A stretch of 64,000 nt of DNA from Diphasiastrum complanatum (lineage: Eukaryota > Streptophyta > Lycopodiopsida > Lycopodiales > Lycopodiaceae). Positions 1 to 9,532 of the stretch are shown here, piece by piece. A model generated the notes under the pieces. It was not told the DNA's origin. It saw only the letters and a list, made by a program, of their open reading frames with translations, and searched no databases. The stretch spans positions 23,446,026-23,510,025 of the forward strand of contig CM055095.1 in assembly GCA_029204225.1 (NCBI GenBank). Direction: 5' to 3'. The position numbers and the translations under genes were made by a program. The first letter of the stretch is position 1; the number at the start of each line of letters is the position of its first letter.

Positions 1-241
1 AGGGCATAATTGAATCAACTTCATGGTCACCTAAATTGGGCGCTTGTCCTGGAAACTTTTCATGACTTATCTGGCGTGATCCATCACCCTTAGCAGGCGT
101 GGAGTTTGATATTTCCTGGTTATTCGAGCTATAATTTTCCATTTCGTGGGGAAACAGATGAATTTTGCTGCACAAAATTGCTACAGAATGCGTATCTTTT
201 ATCACATGACAAAGAACGCTCTAAAAAGTCTGCGTCAGTTG

Positions 242-243
<2 letters not shown>

Positions 244-316
<73 letters not shown>

Positions 317-328
317 CACACACACACA
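244..328. repeat. Compound microsatellite (CT)n(CA)n
   Basis: About 35 CT repeats (244-314) are followed by seven CA repeats (315-328). The same position holds roughly 12 CT plus 11 AC in copy B, two separate CT/CA blocks in copy C, and is deleted in copy D. Confidence 0.95.
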
Positions 329-729
329 GACAGTCTTATCTATACTTGTGCGGGTGGTTGTTGAATTCAGTCCCCGCAACCCTAAAAGTAAACGCAAAGA
401 ACTGGGAACTTTTGCATTTTAAAGATTTTGTCGATTCAAAAGGTTTGCCACGTTGATATTGCTTCGTCGGGAACTTTTGAATTTTAAAGATTTTGTCAAT
501 TCAAAAGGTTTGCCACGTTGATATTGCTTCGTGGGTTCAATGTGGTCCGAAATTCAGTTCAACAATAACCATTACATTACCTTTTTGCAACAATTGAAGT
601 GCATTGAAAAGCCACATATTGGAATCCTTTCTTCTTCTTTATTCTGTGGCTCTTGTGGAAATCTACAATTTAGCTTTCCAACATGATCTTCCCACTCTTA
701 TATGTCTACTTCCACTAGTGTAGCCTTTT

Positions 730-1045
730 ATGATTCTTTTTAAAATCTTTGGTGGAAAATCAGCAATTACTTTTTCAATATACTCTCACATAGGAAACTT
801 ATTCCTTCACTCAGCTTATCGTTGGTTGCATGTCCAATTCTTCCACTCTTGCAACTCTCCTATGACTTGTTTGTCATTAACCTTTGTACTCTGGGTGATG
901 TTGCTATTGGTGATCCCTCTCGACAATACCTCATTCATTGTTCTTCAATCACACAAGGGGCTATTGCATCTCACGAAGCTCAAGAGAAGGCGCAAGATTA
1001 GAATGACCATGCGTTTGGTAAAAAATTAATCCCCTTTGCTTTAAG
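730..1045 (+). pseudogene. Relic of an unidentified ORF inside R1 (RT-associated tail?)
   Basis: In the frame reading GDVAIGDPSRQYLIHC (near 890-945), a recognisable peptide runs through SHEAQEKAQ to FGKKLIPFAL near 1045. The same peptide is legible in copies B (6240-6400) and D (61400-61560). In D the central Asp-Tyr-Asn-Asp is intact where A and B carry a stop. From memory, plant mobile-element ORFs downstream of some reverse transcriptase domains carry a tail with pattern IPFA-x-E-T-x-G-C; this piece resembles it. That family assignment is inference and weak. No intact reading frame survives. It could equally be another captured host fragment. Confidence 0.3.
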
Positions 1046-1395
1046 AACATATGGTTGCTTCATAAATAATATAATAATTTTTGTCCTTATTTGTAGAGCT
1101 TGTTGTAAAATGGTAGGGACAAAATGTTACAGCATGTCCACCATTGTATCTTTCTAGCATCGATGTATTTGTATTGCATTGCAACATTTTCAAAAACTTT
1201 CAAATCTTTGACAAGCTCAATTTACAGGAGCGACTGTTTTCCCTATTAGTGACACTATTCTTGTTAATGACTTACGTCAAGTAGTAGGCTTCGAGTAAAA
1301 ATTTTATTGTCTTCTTTCTTATTAAGCTAATTATTTTTTTGCTTTTCTTCTTGATGACAAATTTATGGAGGTCAAATATGCTCCATACACTCCTT

Positions 1396-2560
1396 TATCT
1401 CACTTGGTTGCCATTTTCATCTAATGGAAATTCCAGCATGATTAATTCAAACTACTACTAAATGTTTTGTATGTACCTAGGCTCTATTCGAATTTGTTAT
1501 CAGTAAGTAGAATCACTGAGTTTGGTCATCAGGTAGAGTTCAAGTATGATCAATGCCGAATTATCCATATGACAAGTAAGGTCCATGCACTCGGTAAGAG
1601 GCATAGATACTTATATAGATTGGCACATTGCTATTATGATAGTAGTTAAGCCTTGAAAACTTATGTTGTTCTCAATAAAGCATTGATATGGCACCATCGA
1701 TTAGGACACTTGAATCATACATCCGTTTCATACATGTCTAAACAACCCCTAGCACTTGATCTTGACTATCCATCCAACAAAGTCAACCTCCATGTCTGTC
1801 ATAGCTACATCTTTGGAAAGTAGACTAGGATTCCCTTCAGATTGAATTATAGGCATGCAACAAAAGATTGTTCAATGTTGTTCACTCAGATATATGTGGT
1901 CCAATGCAAACTCCGTCATTGCTTGATGCAAAGTATTTTATTACATTCATTGACGAATATTCAAAAACAATAGTTGCTTATTTCATCAGGCATAAATCGG
2001 AGGCTTTCTAAATATTTCGACAATTCAAAGAGCATACAGAAAATCAAATTGGTAAAAGAATCAAAGGACTAAGGTCCGACAACGGGGGAGAATACATCTC
2101 TACCGAATTCAAGGAGTATTGCCTTAACAACAGCATTGAGCAAAAATACATTACCTCCTATTTGCCTCAATCAAATGGTCTTGCTGAGAGAAAGAATAGA
2201 ACCTTAGTCAAATTGACAAAGTGCATGGTAGCACATGCGACACTTCTGAAGTCCTTTCGGGCTGAAGCTGTTTCCACTGCAACTCATATTCAAAACAAAT
2301 GTTCTACTAAAGGTCTCTTAGACAAAACACCATATGAAGTTTGGACAGTCTCCAAACCTTCTTTATCAGACTTACGAGTTTTTGGATATATCTTTTATTA
2401 TTTGCAAATTCCGCATGATCTCAGGAAGAAGCTCGACTTCCATAGTATTATGTCTATTTTCATTAGCTACTTTACTTCAGATAAAGCTTATAAGTTGTAT
2501 GATTCTGTCGTGTCGAAGATATTCACTAGCCGGGATGTCGTCTTAATCGAAGATCAGTTT
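1396..2560 (+). pseudogene. Ty1/Copia GAG-pre-integrase and integrase fragment
   Basis: Reading across frames gives the segment between protease and integrase (LLSVSRITEFGHQVEF near 1498), the pre-integrase HRLGHLNH motif near 1700, then an integrase core: HSDICGPM near 1880, FITFIDEY near 1940, SDNGGEY near 2077 and SNGLAERKNRTLV near 2172. The order and the SDNGGE and NG-AER motifs are typical of Copia integrase (DDE core). Several stops and frameshifts make it non-functional. There is no LTR, and the fragment begins at the R1 junction shared with copy D. At about 2560 it meets a Copia fragment on the opposite strand, so two pieces were joined head to head. Confidence 0.85.
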
Positions 2561-2825
2561 TCTACAAGAGTTTTGAACTTCGCAAAGGATTCAAACACTT
2601 CACGTTTCTTAGACAAGAGGTAAATCCAAGAGTATCTTGATTTATCATCAATAAAAGTGATATACATAAGAGCTCCACCATTAGATTCATGTGAAAAAGA
2701 GTCAACATCTGAGTGAATAAGATCAAGAGGAGAGTTATATCTTGTCAAAGATCTCTTGACAACATGATGAAGATAATCAACTTCGACCACTACCCAGAAG
2801 ATCGACAAGAGAAAGCCGACCAACT
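2560..2825 (-). pseudogene. Copia integrase N-terminal fragment, second subfamily
   Basis: On the minus strand the peptide includes LDLIHSDVDSFS and MYITFIDDKSRYSWIYLL, the start of a Copia integrase core with the first catalytic Asp context. Its sequence differs clearly from the integrase at 1880-2550, so it comes from another Copia subfamily. It ends near 2560 where the plus-strand fragment begins and abuts a protease fragment at its other side. No intact gene. Confidence 0.75.
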
Positions 2826-2826
2826 A

Positions 2827-3720
2827 TTAGGTATATCGAAGAGTCTGCAGCTTACTATATAAGTATCCATGCCTCTTACCAAGTGCAAGGACCTTACTTG
2901 TCATATCGATAATTCGGCATTGATCATACTCGAACTCTACCTTATGACCTAAATCAGTGATTCTACTTACTGATAACAAATTTGAAGAGAGCCTAGGTAT
3001 ATACAAAACATTTAATAGTAGTTTGAATTGATCATGCTGGAATTTCAATCTCACAGTACCTTTATCTTCAATAGTATGAGTGCTATCATCACCAAGATGA
3101 ACGTATCTCTTTGTAATGTAAGGCGTATAGGAGTGAAAATTCTCACAATGACTGGTCATATATTGAGTAGCTCCAGAATCTAGAAACCAAGAGTTATCCA
3201 ATAGTGCCTTTTGGTCTTTGACCATTAATGCTCCTTCGTCCATGTTGAGATCGGGAGGTGCTGTGACTACATATGCTTATTGATTAGGTTTCTTGCTGGC
3301 ATTCTTTGCTTTTAGTACCCTACAATCCTGGATATGATTAGTATAAAACTTCTTCTTCTTCGACTATGGATCTGATAATTGTTCTTGACTTTGCGTTGGT
3401 TTTTGATTTGATGTGGACTGCTTAAAGCATTTTGCTTATGTCGTTTTGAGCCTTTCACATATAGAGCATGAGAGGATGAAGTCGATGAAGGATCTTGACT
3501 TCTTCGACTGTCTTCTTTTAGCAACATGGTGATAACTGTAGTAAGAGTTAAATTTGAGTGCATCGATATGATCATCACGCAGTTCTCATATGTAGAGGGC
3601 AAGATTGAAAGCAATGTCATAATTGCGTCTTGATCGTCAATGACTGATCTGACAGCGACCATCTTGTAACCATCTGTTACAAGAGATTCTTAAATTGGTT
3701 AACGTGATTCTGACGTGAAT
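2827..3720 (-). pseudogene. Copia gag C-terminus and aspartic protease fragment
   Basis: Minus-strand order is gag tail (3662 down to 3312, including a Ser-rich stretch), a degraded zinc-knuckle region near 3330 ending HIQDC, and a protease with WFLDSGATQYMTSH near 3180. The DSGAT triad is the Copia protease active site. After it comes LLNVLYIPRLSSNLLSVSRI, the same peptide as in the fragments at 1467 and 61952. A stop separates the gag tail from the protease frame, and the zinc knuckle lacks its early cysteines. It is an inactive remnant of the same Copia family found at 27.8, 40.8 and 61.9 kb. Confidence 0.85.
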
Positions 3721-3898
3721 ACCATTGAACAACTTGAGAGTGAACATTTTTTTTAGATGAACTTAGAAGTTACGTCACTCACACCAGATATTAAGCTCAG
3801 AATGTCCCGTACTTCTTATGAAGTTACAAAACAATCACAGAGATGCATACATTCTAACGTAATATTGAACACAATAAAAGGAGTAGATTGATTTAGCA
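3721..3898. other. Short unassigned spacer
   Basis: AT-rich sequence between the Copia gag fragment and the start of R1 copy B. I see no coding or structured signal in it. Confidence 0.5.
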
Positions 3899-4267
3899 TT
3901 GTACATCCATTATAAGGCCAATGTTATAAAATCCAAGAATGGATAATTGTTTTTAAAAGCAAGCAAACCGAGCCATGTACTCCTATCATTTATTATACAT
4001 GGGCGCTAAAGCTCTAAGTAGCCTCTCTTCTCCCAACCCAAAACACCTCTAAGGTGAATTCATCCTCCTAGCGAGTTTCTCGGGCCTCGCTCTCCGTCAA
4101 TGTGCCTTTATCAATATCGAGCGCTACGTTCACAGGTGGTATCGCATGTAACTCATATTTGCCCTTTACCCTAGTGTCAAAATGAGACTGGAACACTGAC
4201 TCTAGAGTTGATTCAGAGGCTACGTGGGGACAATTATGGGTGACACCAAATCAAGTTTGGGGCACCA

Positions 4268-4411
4268 GGTTTTAATATTCCATACTCTACAGCAGCCGAG
4301 AGTCAACTTACCGTCAACCAGCAACTTTGATGCAACTCAGGTTTTAATATTCCATACTCTACAGCAGCCGAGAGTCAACTTACCGTCAACCAGCAACTTT
4401 GATGCAACTTA
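4268..4411. repeat. 72-bp tandem duplication
   Basis: Two near-identical units (4268-4339 and 4340-4411). The equivalent places in C (48259-48330) and D (59649-59720) carry one unit, so the duplication is private to copy B. Confidence 0.9.
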
Positions 4412-5090
4412 CAGTTCAAACTAATACTAATTCTGCCTTTTATTTCAAAGTTCTCATGGGATGATATTTTCTAAGAACGCCTGGAATATCTTAGCTAATG
4501 CTTTAGAAACGTTAGTATGCCAATATTTGAAATCATTTTGAAGAAGTAGACAATATATGATGAAGCGGCCAGACTCTCCATCACATGAGCGTAATCTGCC
4601 CTAGACGGCTATGCTTCCGGCATTTTGCTACATGACAGATCATCAACCCAGTTATCCCTCTTTGAATGTTTGTATGTGAATATTGAACGCGCGTTAGTTA
4701 AAGAGAATAAAGAAACTGTCCTTTCATGACTAACATAGTGAAGTCTGACGCATCACCATATTTTCGGTAATACCCAATTCCGCTTTTAACCAATAAGACA
4801 AAACTTTGCAAATGATTAAGCATCATTCTAGCGCAGTTGCTGAAGACGTAGAAATGCAGAGAGAAGGAGAGAGACAGAGAGAGAGAGAGGTGCTCATTAT
4901 TGGAGGAATAAACATGCATAGCGATTCCAGATCCATGCATAACTGAGTGAGAAATTCTAGAAGCTAAGCACTTATTGTTCCAAAATGAAAAGTGGAACAA
5001 CACAGACTAAGACATTGGAGAACAAACAAATTCTATATTTTTGAAGGGAAATAGAATTTTTAACTGATTCTACGTAACATTGTAGATCTA

Positions 5091-5158
5091 TTATCTACCG
5101 GAGCTCTGGAGCCATTTCCCATCTTTGTTCAGCTGCCAAACACGTATTCCATTGACAC
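5091..5158 (-). pseudogene. Captured gene, exon 2 (R1 copy B)
   Basis: On the minus strand a CTGCAG acceptor immediately precedes this segment, which reads VNGIRVWQLNKDGKWLQSS and ends at a TAA (5091-5093), 22 codons including the stop. The junction codon is Gly, split G|GT with the preceding exon. The intron between them (5159-5269, 111 bp) starts GTATAAAG and ends TGCAG. Clean splice sites and an open frame suggest a real gene piece rather than chance. I do not recognise the protein family. The same exon in copy D has CAG changed to TAG and a shifted acceptor. Confidence 0.5.
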
Positions 5159-5269
5159 CTGCAGACGATTATATTTTCAAGAAATAGTGGTCCATACAAC
5201 CTGCGTTTTATAATTATAAAGCTCAAAAATAGCATTAGAAACATTAAAAGCGAAAGAACAACTTTATAC

Positions 5270-5672
5270 CTGAATCAGCTTCGAAGTTTCTCACCATCAA
5301 AGTCAATTGTTGCATCTCAGTCAAAAAGGTTTTCATCTTTTATGGATTTTGAAATCGTAAGAGATACTTGACCTTTACAATATTTACATTGCTCATATTT
5401 CCAGAAGAGGGAAACCTTACATATTCCCTATAACCCTGGTATGTATCCCAGGGCATCCATCCTAAAGAGTGCATAATTGAATCAACTTCATGGTCACCTA
5501 AATTGGGCGCTTGTCCTGGAAACTTTTCATGACTTATCTGGCGTGATCCATCACCCTTAGCAGGCGTGGAGTTTGCTATTTCCTGGATATTCGAGCGATA
5601 ATTTTCCATTTCGTGGGGAAACAGATGAATTTTGCTGCACAAAATTGCTACACAATGCATATCTTGTATCAC
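5270..5672 (-). pseudogene. Captured gene, exon 1 (R1 copy B)
   Basis: Minus-strand coding-like segment ending at a CAG|GTATAAAG donor (5270/5269). It runs from about MENYRSNIQE through HEKFPGQAPNLG, HSLGWMPWDTYQGYREYV and MSNVNIVKVKYLL to QQLTLMV and then the donor. A stop lies after RFQNP where copy D reads Glu, so B is disabled. A Met at MENY could start a protein of roughly 140 residues with exon 2. No signal peptide or membrane segment is evident. The family is unknown to me. The four copies preserve the frame better than the flanking noncoding DNA, but I have not computed substitution ratios. Confidence 0.5.
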
Positions 5673-5710
5673 GTGACAAAGAACGCTTAGAAAAGTCTGC
5701 GTCAGTTTGA

Positions 5711-5712
5711 CT

Positions 5713-5749
<37 letters not shown>

Positions 5750-5756
5750 CACACAC
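5711..5756. repeat. Microsatellite (CT)12(AC)11
   Basis: Counterpart of the 244-328 array, much shorter in the CT part. Confidence 0.95.
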
Positions 5757-6720
5757 TTATTTATACTTGTGCAGGTAGTTGTTGAATTCAGTCCCCGCAA
5801 CCCTAAAAGTAAAAGCAAAGAACGGGGAACTTTTGAATTTTAAAGATTTTGTCAATTCAAAAGGTTTGCCACGTTGATATTGCTTCGTGGGTTGAACGTG
5901 GTGCGAAATTCAGTTCAACAATAACAATTACATTACCTTTTTGCAACAATTGAAGTCCGTTGAAAAGCCACATATTGGAATCGTTTCTTCTTCTTTATTC
6001 TGTGGCTCATGTGGATATCTACAATTTAGCTTTTCAACATGATCTTCCCACTCTTAGATGGCTACTTCCACTAGTGTAGCCTTTTATGATTCCTTTTAAA
6101 ACCTTTGGTGGAAAATCAACAATTACTTTTTCAAAATACTCTCACATAGCAAACTTATTCCTTCACTCAGCTTATCGTTGGTTGCATGTCCAATTCTTCC
6201 ACTCTTGCAACTCTCCTATGACTTGTTTGTCATTAACCTTGGTACTCTGGGTGATGTTGCTATTGGTGATCCCTCTCGACAATACCTCATTCATTGTTCT
6301 TCAATCACACAAGGGGCTATTGCATCTCACGAAGCTCAAGAGAAGGCGCAAGATTAGAATGACCATGCGTTTGGTAAAAAATTAATCCCCTTTGCTTTAA
6401 AAACATATGGTTGCTTCATAAATAATATAATAATTTCTGTCCTTATTTGCAGAGCTTGTTGTAAAATGGTAGGGACTAAATGTTACAGCATGTCCACCAT
6501 TGTATCTTTCTAGCATCGATGTATTTATATTGCATTGCAACATTTTCAAAAACTTTCAAATCTTTGACAAGCTCAATTTACAGGAGCGACTGCTTTCCCT
6601 ATTAGTGACACTATAATGACTTACGTCAAGTAGTAGGCTTCGAGTATAAAGTTTATTGTCTTCTTTTTTATTAAGCTAATTATTTTTTTGCTTTTCTTCT
6701 TGATATCACACATTCATGGA

Positions 6721-8570
6721 GGTAACATATAGAAAGTCAGATGAGAGTGGGATCATAAGCCAACATAGGTGGATGTAATGTAGGTACCATGAAGATCTGT
6801 CACTACTTGATTCTGGGGCTCATCACTAGCCTTGGATATTGTTGCTGAGAACCAGACTCCATGCCCAATGGATAAGAAAATTATGAACCAGTGGTTCTAA
6901 ACTACGTTACTGTGAAGTTCACAAAGAGTTACACAATGGAGTGTACTGAGTCTGCGTAGATCCTTATAAGAAAAATTTTGCTGGGTCCATTATGTGGGGA
7001 GTGGCCACATCCCCAGTGAAAGTCGCCAAAGTGTTAGCCGATTTTTTAGCACACAAAATCGAGCTAATTTTCAAAGTTTTATGCAATAACTTGTATGGTT
7101 ACTAAGAGAAGTTGATTAAATCAAAGTGTGACAGTATAGCCTATGCCGAAGGAGTCCCAGTTTGACAAATAAAAGAACTATAGAGTTTTTTAAAAATAGC
7201 CTTAGAATTGGCTATCAAGTTTTATTTCGGCTGATGTACGCCTGATTCCATCTATGTAACCTCAGATTTTTATCAATATAAAAAGATATCTGAGATTTTG
7301 CAGGACGTCCTTTTCCTTGAAACCCAAAAAGAAATCTGAGACCAAAGAGTTGAAGAGAATCGACATTAAAGCATCAGCAAAGATTCCTATGCAAATCACC
7401 AAGAAGCCAACAAAGCTGATCTAAGAGAAGCAATAACAGTTCAGGCACTCAACTTGATATTGGGAGCAAAGGTTAGAACCTTGACATACAAGGTGCAACT
7501 CTCCAAAGACAAGGACGGTCCTAAACGGGTGTGACCCACCGCAATTGCTATCGGACATTTCAACTTGACAAAATAAAAAGAGAAAAGAAAAGAAAAAGAA
7601 GAGTCTCCCCTTCCTTGTATAAGAGACGAGAGGAGACCACAATCTTAAAGACTCTTGACTTTGGTCAGTGGGTCTTACCTTGCAATGAGAAAATAGAATA
7701 TGACAAAATGGGCAAGTCAACCCTTCCCCACCTTCCAAAATTGCAAAGTCTAAACATGGTCCAATAAGATGCAAGGACTCGATGCACACTTAAATGGGAG
7801 TAAAAGATAAATGACAAAAGCACATGGGTGGTGAGCAAAAAAATTTGATGGTATGATTATGATATAACCACCACTTTGGCTTCATTCGAAGGTGGCAAAG
7901 CCCTCCCCATCTCCTATAAAAGCTTGGAGATTTTCCTCATTGAGATATATTATTATAGTAGTGAGCTCGAGAAGATAATGGAATCAACCGAGCCTCTTAT
8001 TTTACCCATCATAGATCCGAGGAGAACAAGAGATGTCATAATTCTAATCCTATTCTGGAGGATAGAATCTTAAGAGAAACGTAGACATTTCAGTACCATA
8101 CCAGCTAAAGAGAGTCTTAGTCACTATTACAATTCACTACTAAAAGTAGGTTAGATGTCTATATGACAGACCTTGACTTCACACCATCTTTTGGTGATGT
8201 ATGTCAAGTGATCCGAGAGGGAACTATGAGCCACTATGTCTATTCTTCTGAGATATATCCTTACCGATATCCTGTTGATATCTTGATCAGATTACAGCAA
8301 TGTGGAGATTGTAGTTACTTTGAAGGCCATGAGCTCACTGTTGTTAGATTTTGGCGCCTTATTGATGCTTTCTGTACTCGCTATATAGAAGTGACACAAC
8401 CTTCTCTAGAGATTCCATTACAATCAATTGGTTCGGCCAGTAGTACAAATGCTTGAGATAGCTCAGAGAGAGAGAACTTCAACGAGTATGATTGGTGAGT
8501 AGTTAATGAGTTTCATAGGCAAATGAGATAGAAATGCGATTGAGAGTGATTGTATACCCCTTCATAAGTT
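6721..8570 (+). other. R1 3' extension with promoter-like region (B/C type)
   Basis: Present only in copies B and C (C: 49562-51292). It contains short coding-like stretches broken by stops near 6960-7330 and then a TATA box, TATAAAAG at 7915-7922, about 50 bp after a GC-richer patch, followed by a region with many short ORFs. The layout resembles the intergenic promoter of a plant pararetrovirus or an LTR U3/R region. No reverse transcriptase, movement-protein or coat motif was found to confirm a viral origin, so I leave this as a weak possibility. In copy C the TATA box is mutated (TATAACAG). Confidence 0.3.
8163..8456 (+). other. Unidentified 97-codon ORF, shorter in copy C
   Basis: Open frame encoding DFTPSFGDVCQVIREG and ending SASSTNA. 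The paralogous stretch in copy C (50976-51182) keeps the same frame and the same C-terminus but lacks about 87 bp in the middle, an in-frame loss. Conservation of the frame across two copies is mildly suggestive of former coding function. I do not recognise a domain. Confidence 0.3.
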
Positions 8571-8789
8571 ATGTCTCTAGAGGATAGGAGACCCTCTATT
8601 AACTGTGAAGGTACGGTTTGGTTGATAAAACATGTCTGGGATTGCTAGTTAGAATAGAGTTTGAGACATGTATAGCCATTCTCGTAGTAGCATGATATTG
8701 GAAGTGTTGCACCCTGTTAAGTTATTCCCTATGTTGATCCCATGGTGAGGAAAAAGCCTAACAATGAAGCATAACTTATACATAACACA
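8571..8789. other. Unassigned noncoding sequence
   Basis: Follows the point where copy C ends. I see no feature here. Confidence 0.4.
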
Positions 8790-8945
8790 TAAATCAAGAT
8801 CCTACAAATTAAAGTAGCATGAATAAATCAAGATCCTACAAATTAAAGTAGCATGAATAAATCAAGATCCTACAAATTAGAGTAGCATGAACTAGTAAGC
8901 ATAAAACATAAATCAGGATACTACGAACTAGGATAGCATGAACTA
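8790..8945. repeat. 34-bp tandem repeat, three perfect-like units plus a diverged fourth
   Basis: Units at 8790-8823, 8824-8857 and 8858-8891 are nearly identical. A diverged fourth lies at about 8909-8945. Each contains the core AAATCAAGATCCTAC and ends in GTAGCATGAA. Confidence 0.95.
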
Positions 8946-9009
8946 GTACCCATGAAACATAAACAAATGGCATCATACTTACATGCACATGCACACACCC
9001 ACACCCACA

Positions 9010-9030
9010 CCCTAAACCCTAAACCTTAAA
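9010..9030 (-). repeat. Short interstitial telomere-like motif (CCCTAAA)
   Basis: Two CCCTAAA units and a variant CCTTAAA sit next to a short run of CACACC. The plant telomere unit is TTTAGGG; two to three units can arise by chance or by repair. Confidence 0.7.
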
Positions 9031-9386
9031 CACACAGGAAGAGAAAACAAAAAGAGAACATAATAAAGTGCTAATCAAAACTCCTGAACTGTACAATTAT
9101 ATCCTATTCCAGAATGTCACCACATGCTCCCTCCCTGCGGCGTTTGGGCTTTCTTGTGGACCTTATCATCCAAAAGAAACATTTGAACCACACTTTTGAT
9201 GCTACATTTTGTTTTAGTATTATTAGCATGTTTTGATTCACAACTCAAACCAAGTTCGAATTAAAGGCACACTATTGTATCCAATGTTCAATGTAATAAA
9301 TCTACAAATAGTATTAAAAAATAGTAGCACAAGTTCAACTAGGATTGATTTGTAGGGACAATATTCTAATCACTCCAAACACCAGG

Positions 9387-9532
9387 TATGTTCGAGCCAA
9401 GAACTTCTGGATGTCATGTGAATACTTCAAACTTGAACCTAGTTTTGAGTTAGAATTATTATGTTCAAGCCAAGAGCTTATGGATGTCATGTAGATACTT
9501 CAAACTCGAACCTGTTTTGAGTTAGAAGTATC
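9387..9532. repeat. 73-bp tandem duplication
   Basis: Units at 9387-9459 and 9460-9532 share the pattern ATGTTC-AGCCAAGA and end in GTTTTGAGTTAGAA, with about 10 differences. Confidence 0.9.

Larger units (their letters stand above)
1..1395. repeat. R1 repeat, copy A (5'-truncated by window edge)
   Basis: First of four copies of a dispersed repeat. Bases 1-230 match 5463-5700 (copy B), 48700-48910 (C) and 60811-61035 (D) almost base for base. On the minus strand this part is the start of exon 1 of an unrecognised gene (see copies B and D). Bases 500-1380 match B 5830-6720 and D 61035-61895. A 65-bp tandem duplication (404-468 and 469-533) is unique to this copy. At about 1380 the sequence leaves the B/C version and continues into a Copia integrase fragment, exactly as in copy D, so A and D descend from one ancestral junction. 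Homology is visible directly; the copying mechanism is not. Confidence 0.8.
3899..8570. repeat. R1 repeat, copy B (longest uninterrupted copy)
   Basis: Begins at TTGTACATCCATTATAAGG, which also opens the R1 part of C (45565) and D (59278). It matches D through about 6720 and matches C in its 3' part (6400-8570 against 49230-51292). It contains a 72-bp tandem duplication at 4268-4411 that is single in C and D, a GA microsatellite near 4868, the two captured-gene exons (below), a CT/AC microsatellite, the relic ORF and a promoter-like region. Unlike D it is not preceded by R2. Confidence 0.8.

Noticed and set aside
106-456. ORFs with long Ser-Leu or Glu-Arg repeats
   Set aside because: They are translations of the CT microsatellite in different frames, not genes.
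5711-5756. CRISPR-like regular repeat
   Set aside because: Simple dinucleotide microsatellite; no spacer structure, and the window is eukaryotic.
6960-7330. Confident endogenous pararetrovirus call
   Set aside because: Only broken short peptides and a promoter-like layout; no diagnostic RT, movement or coat motif.
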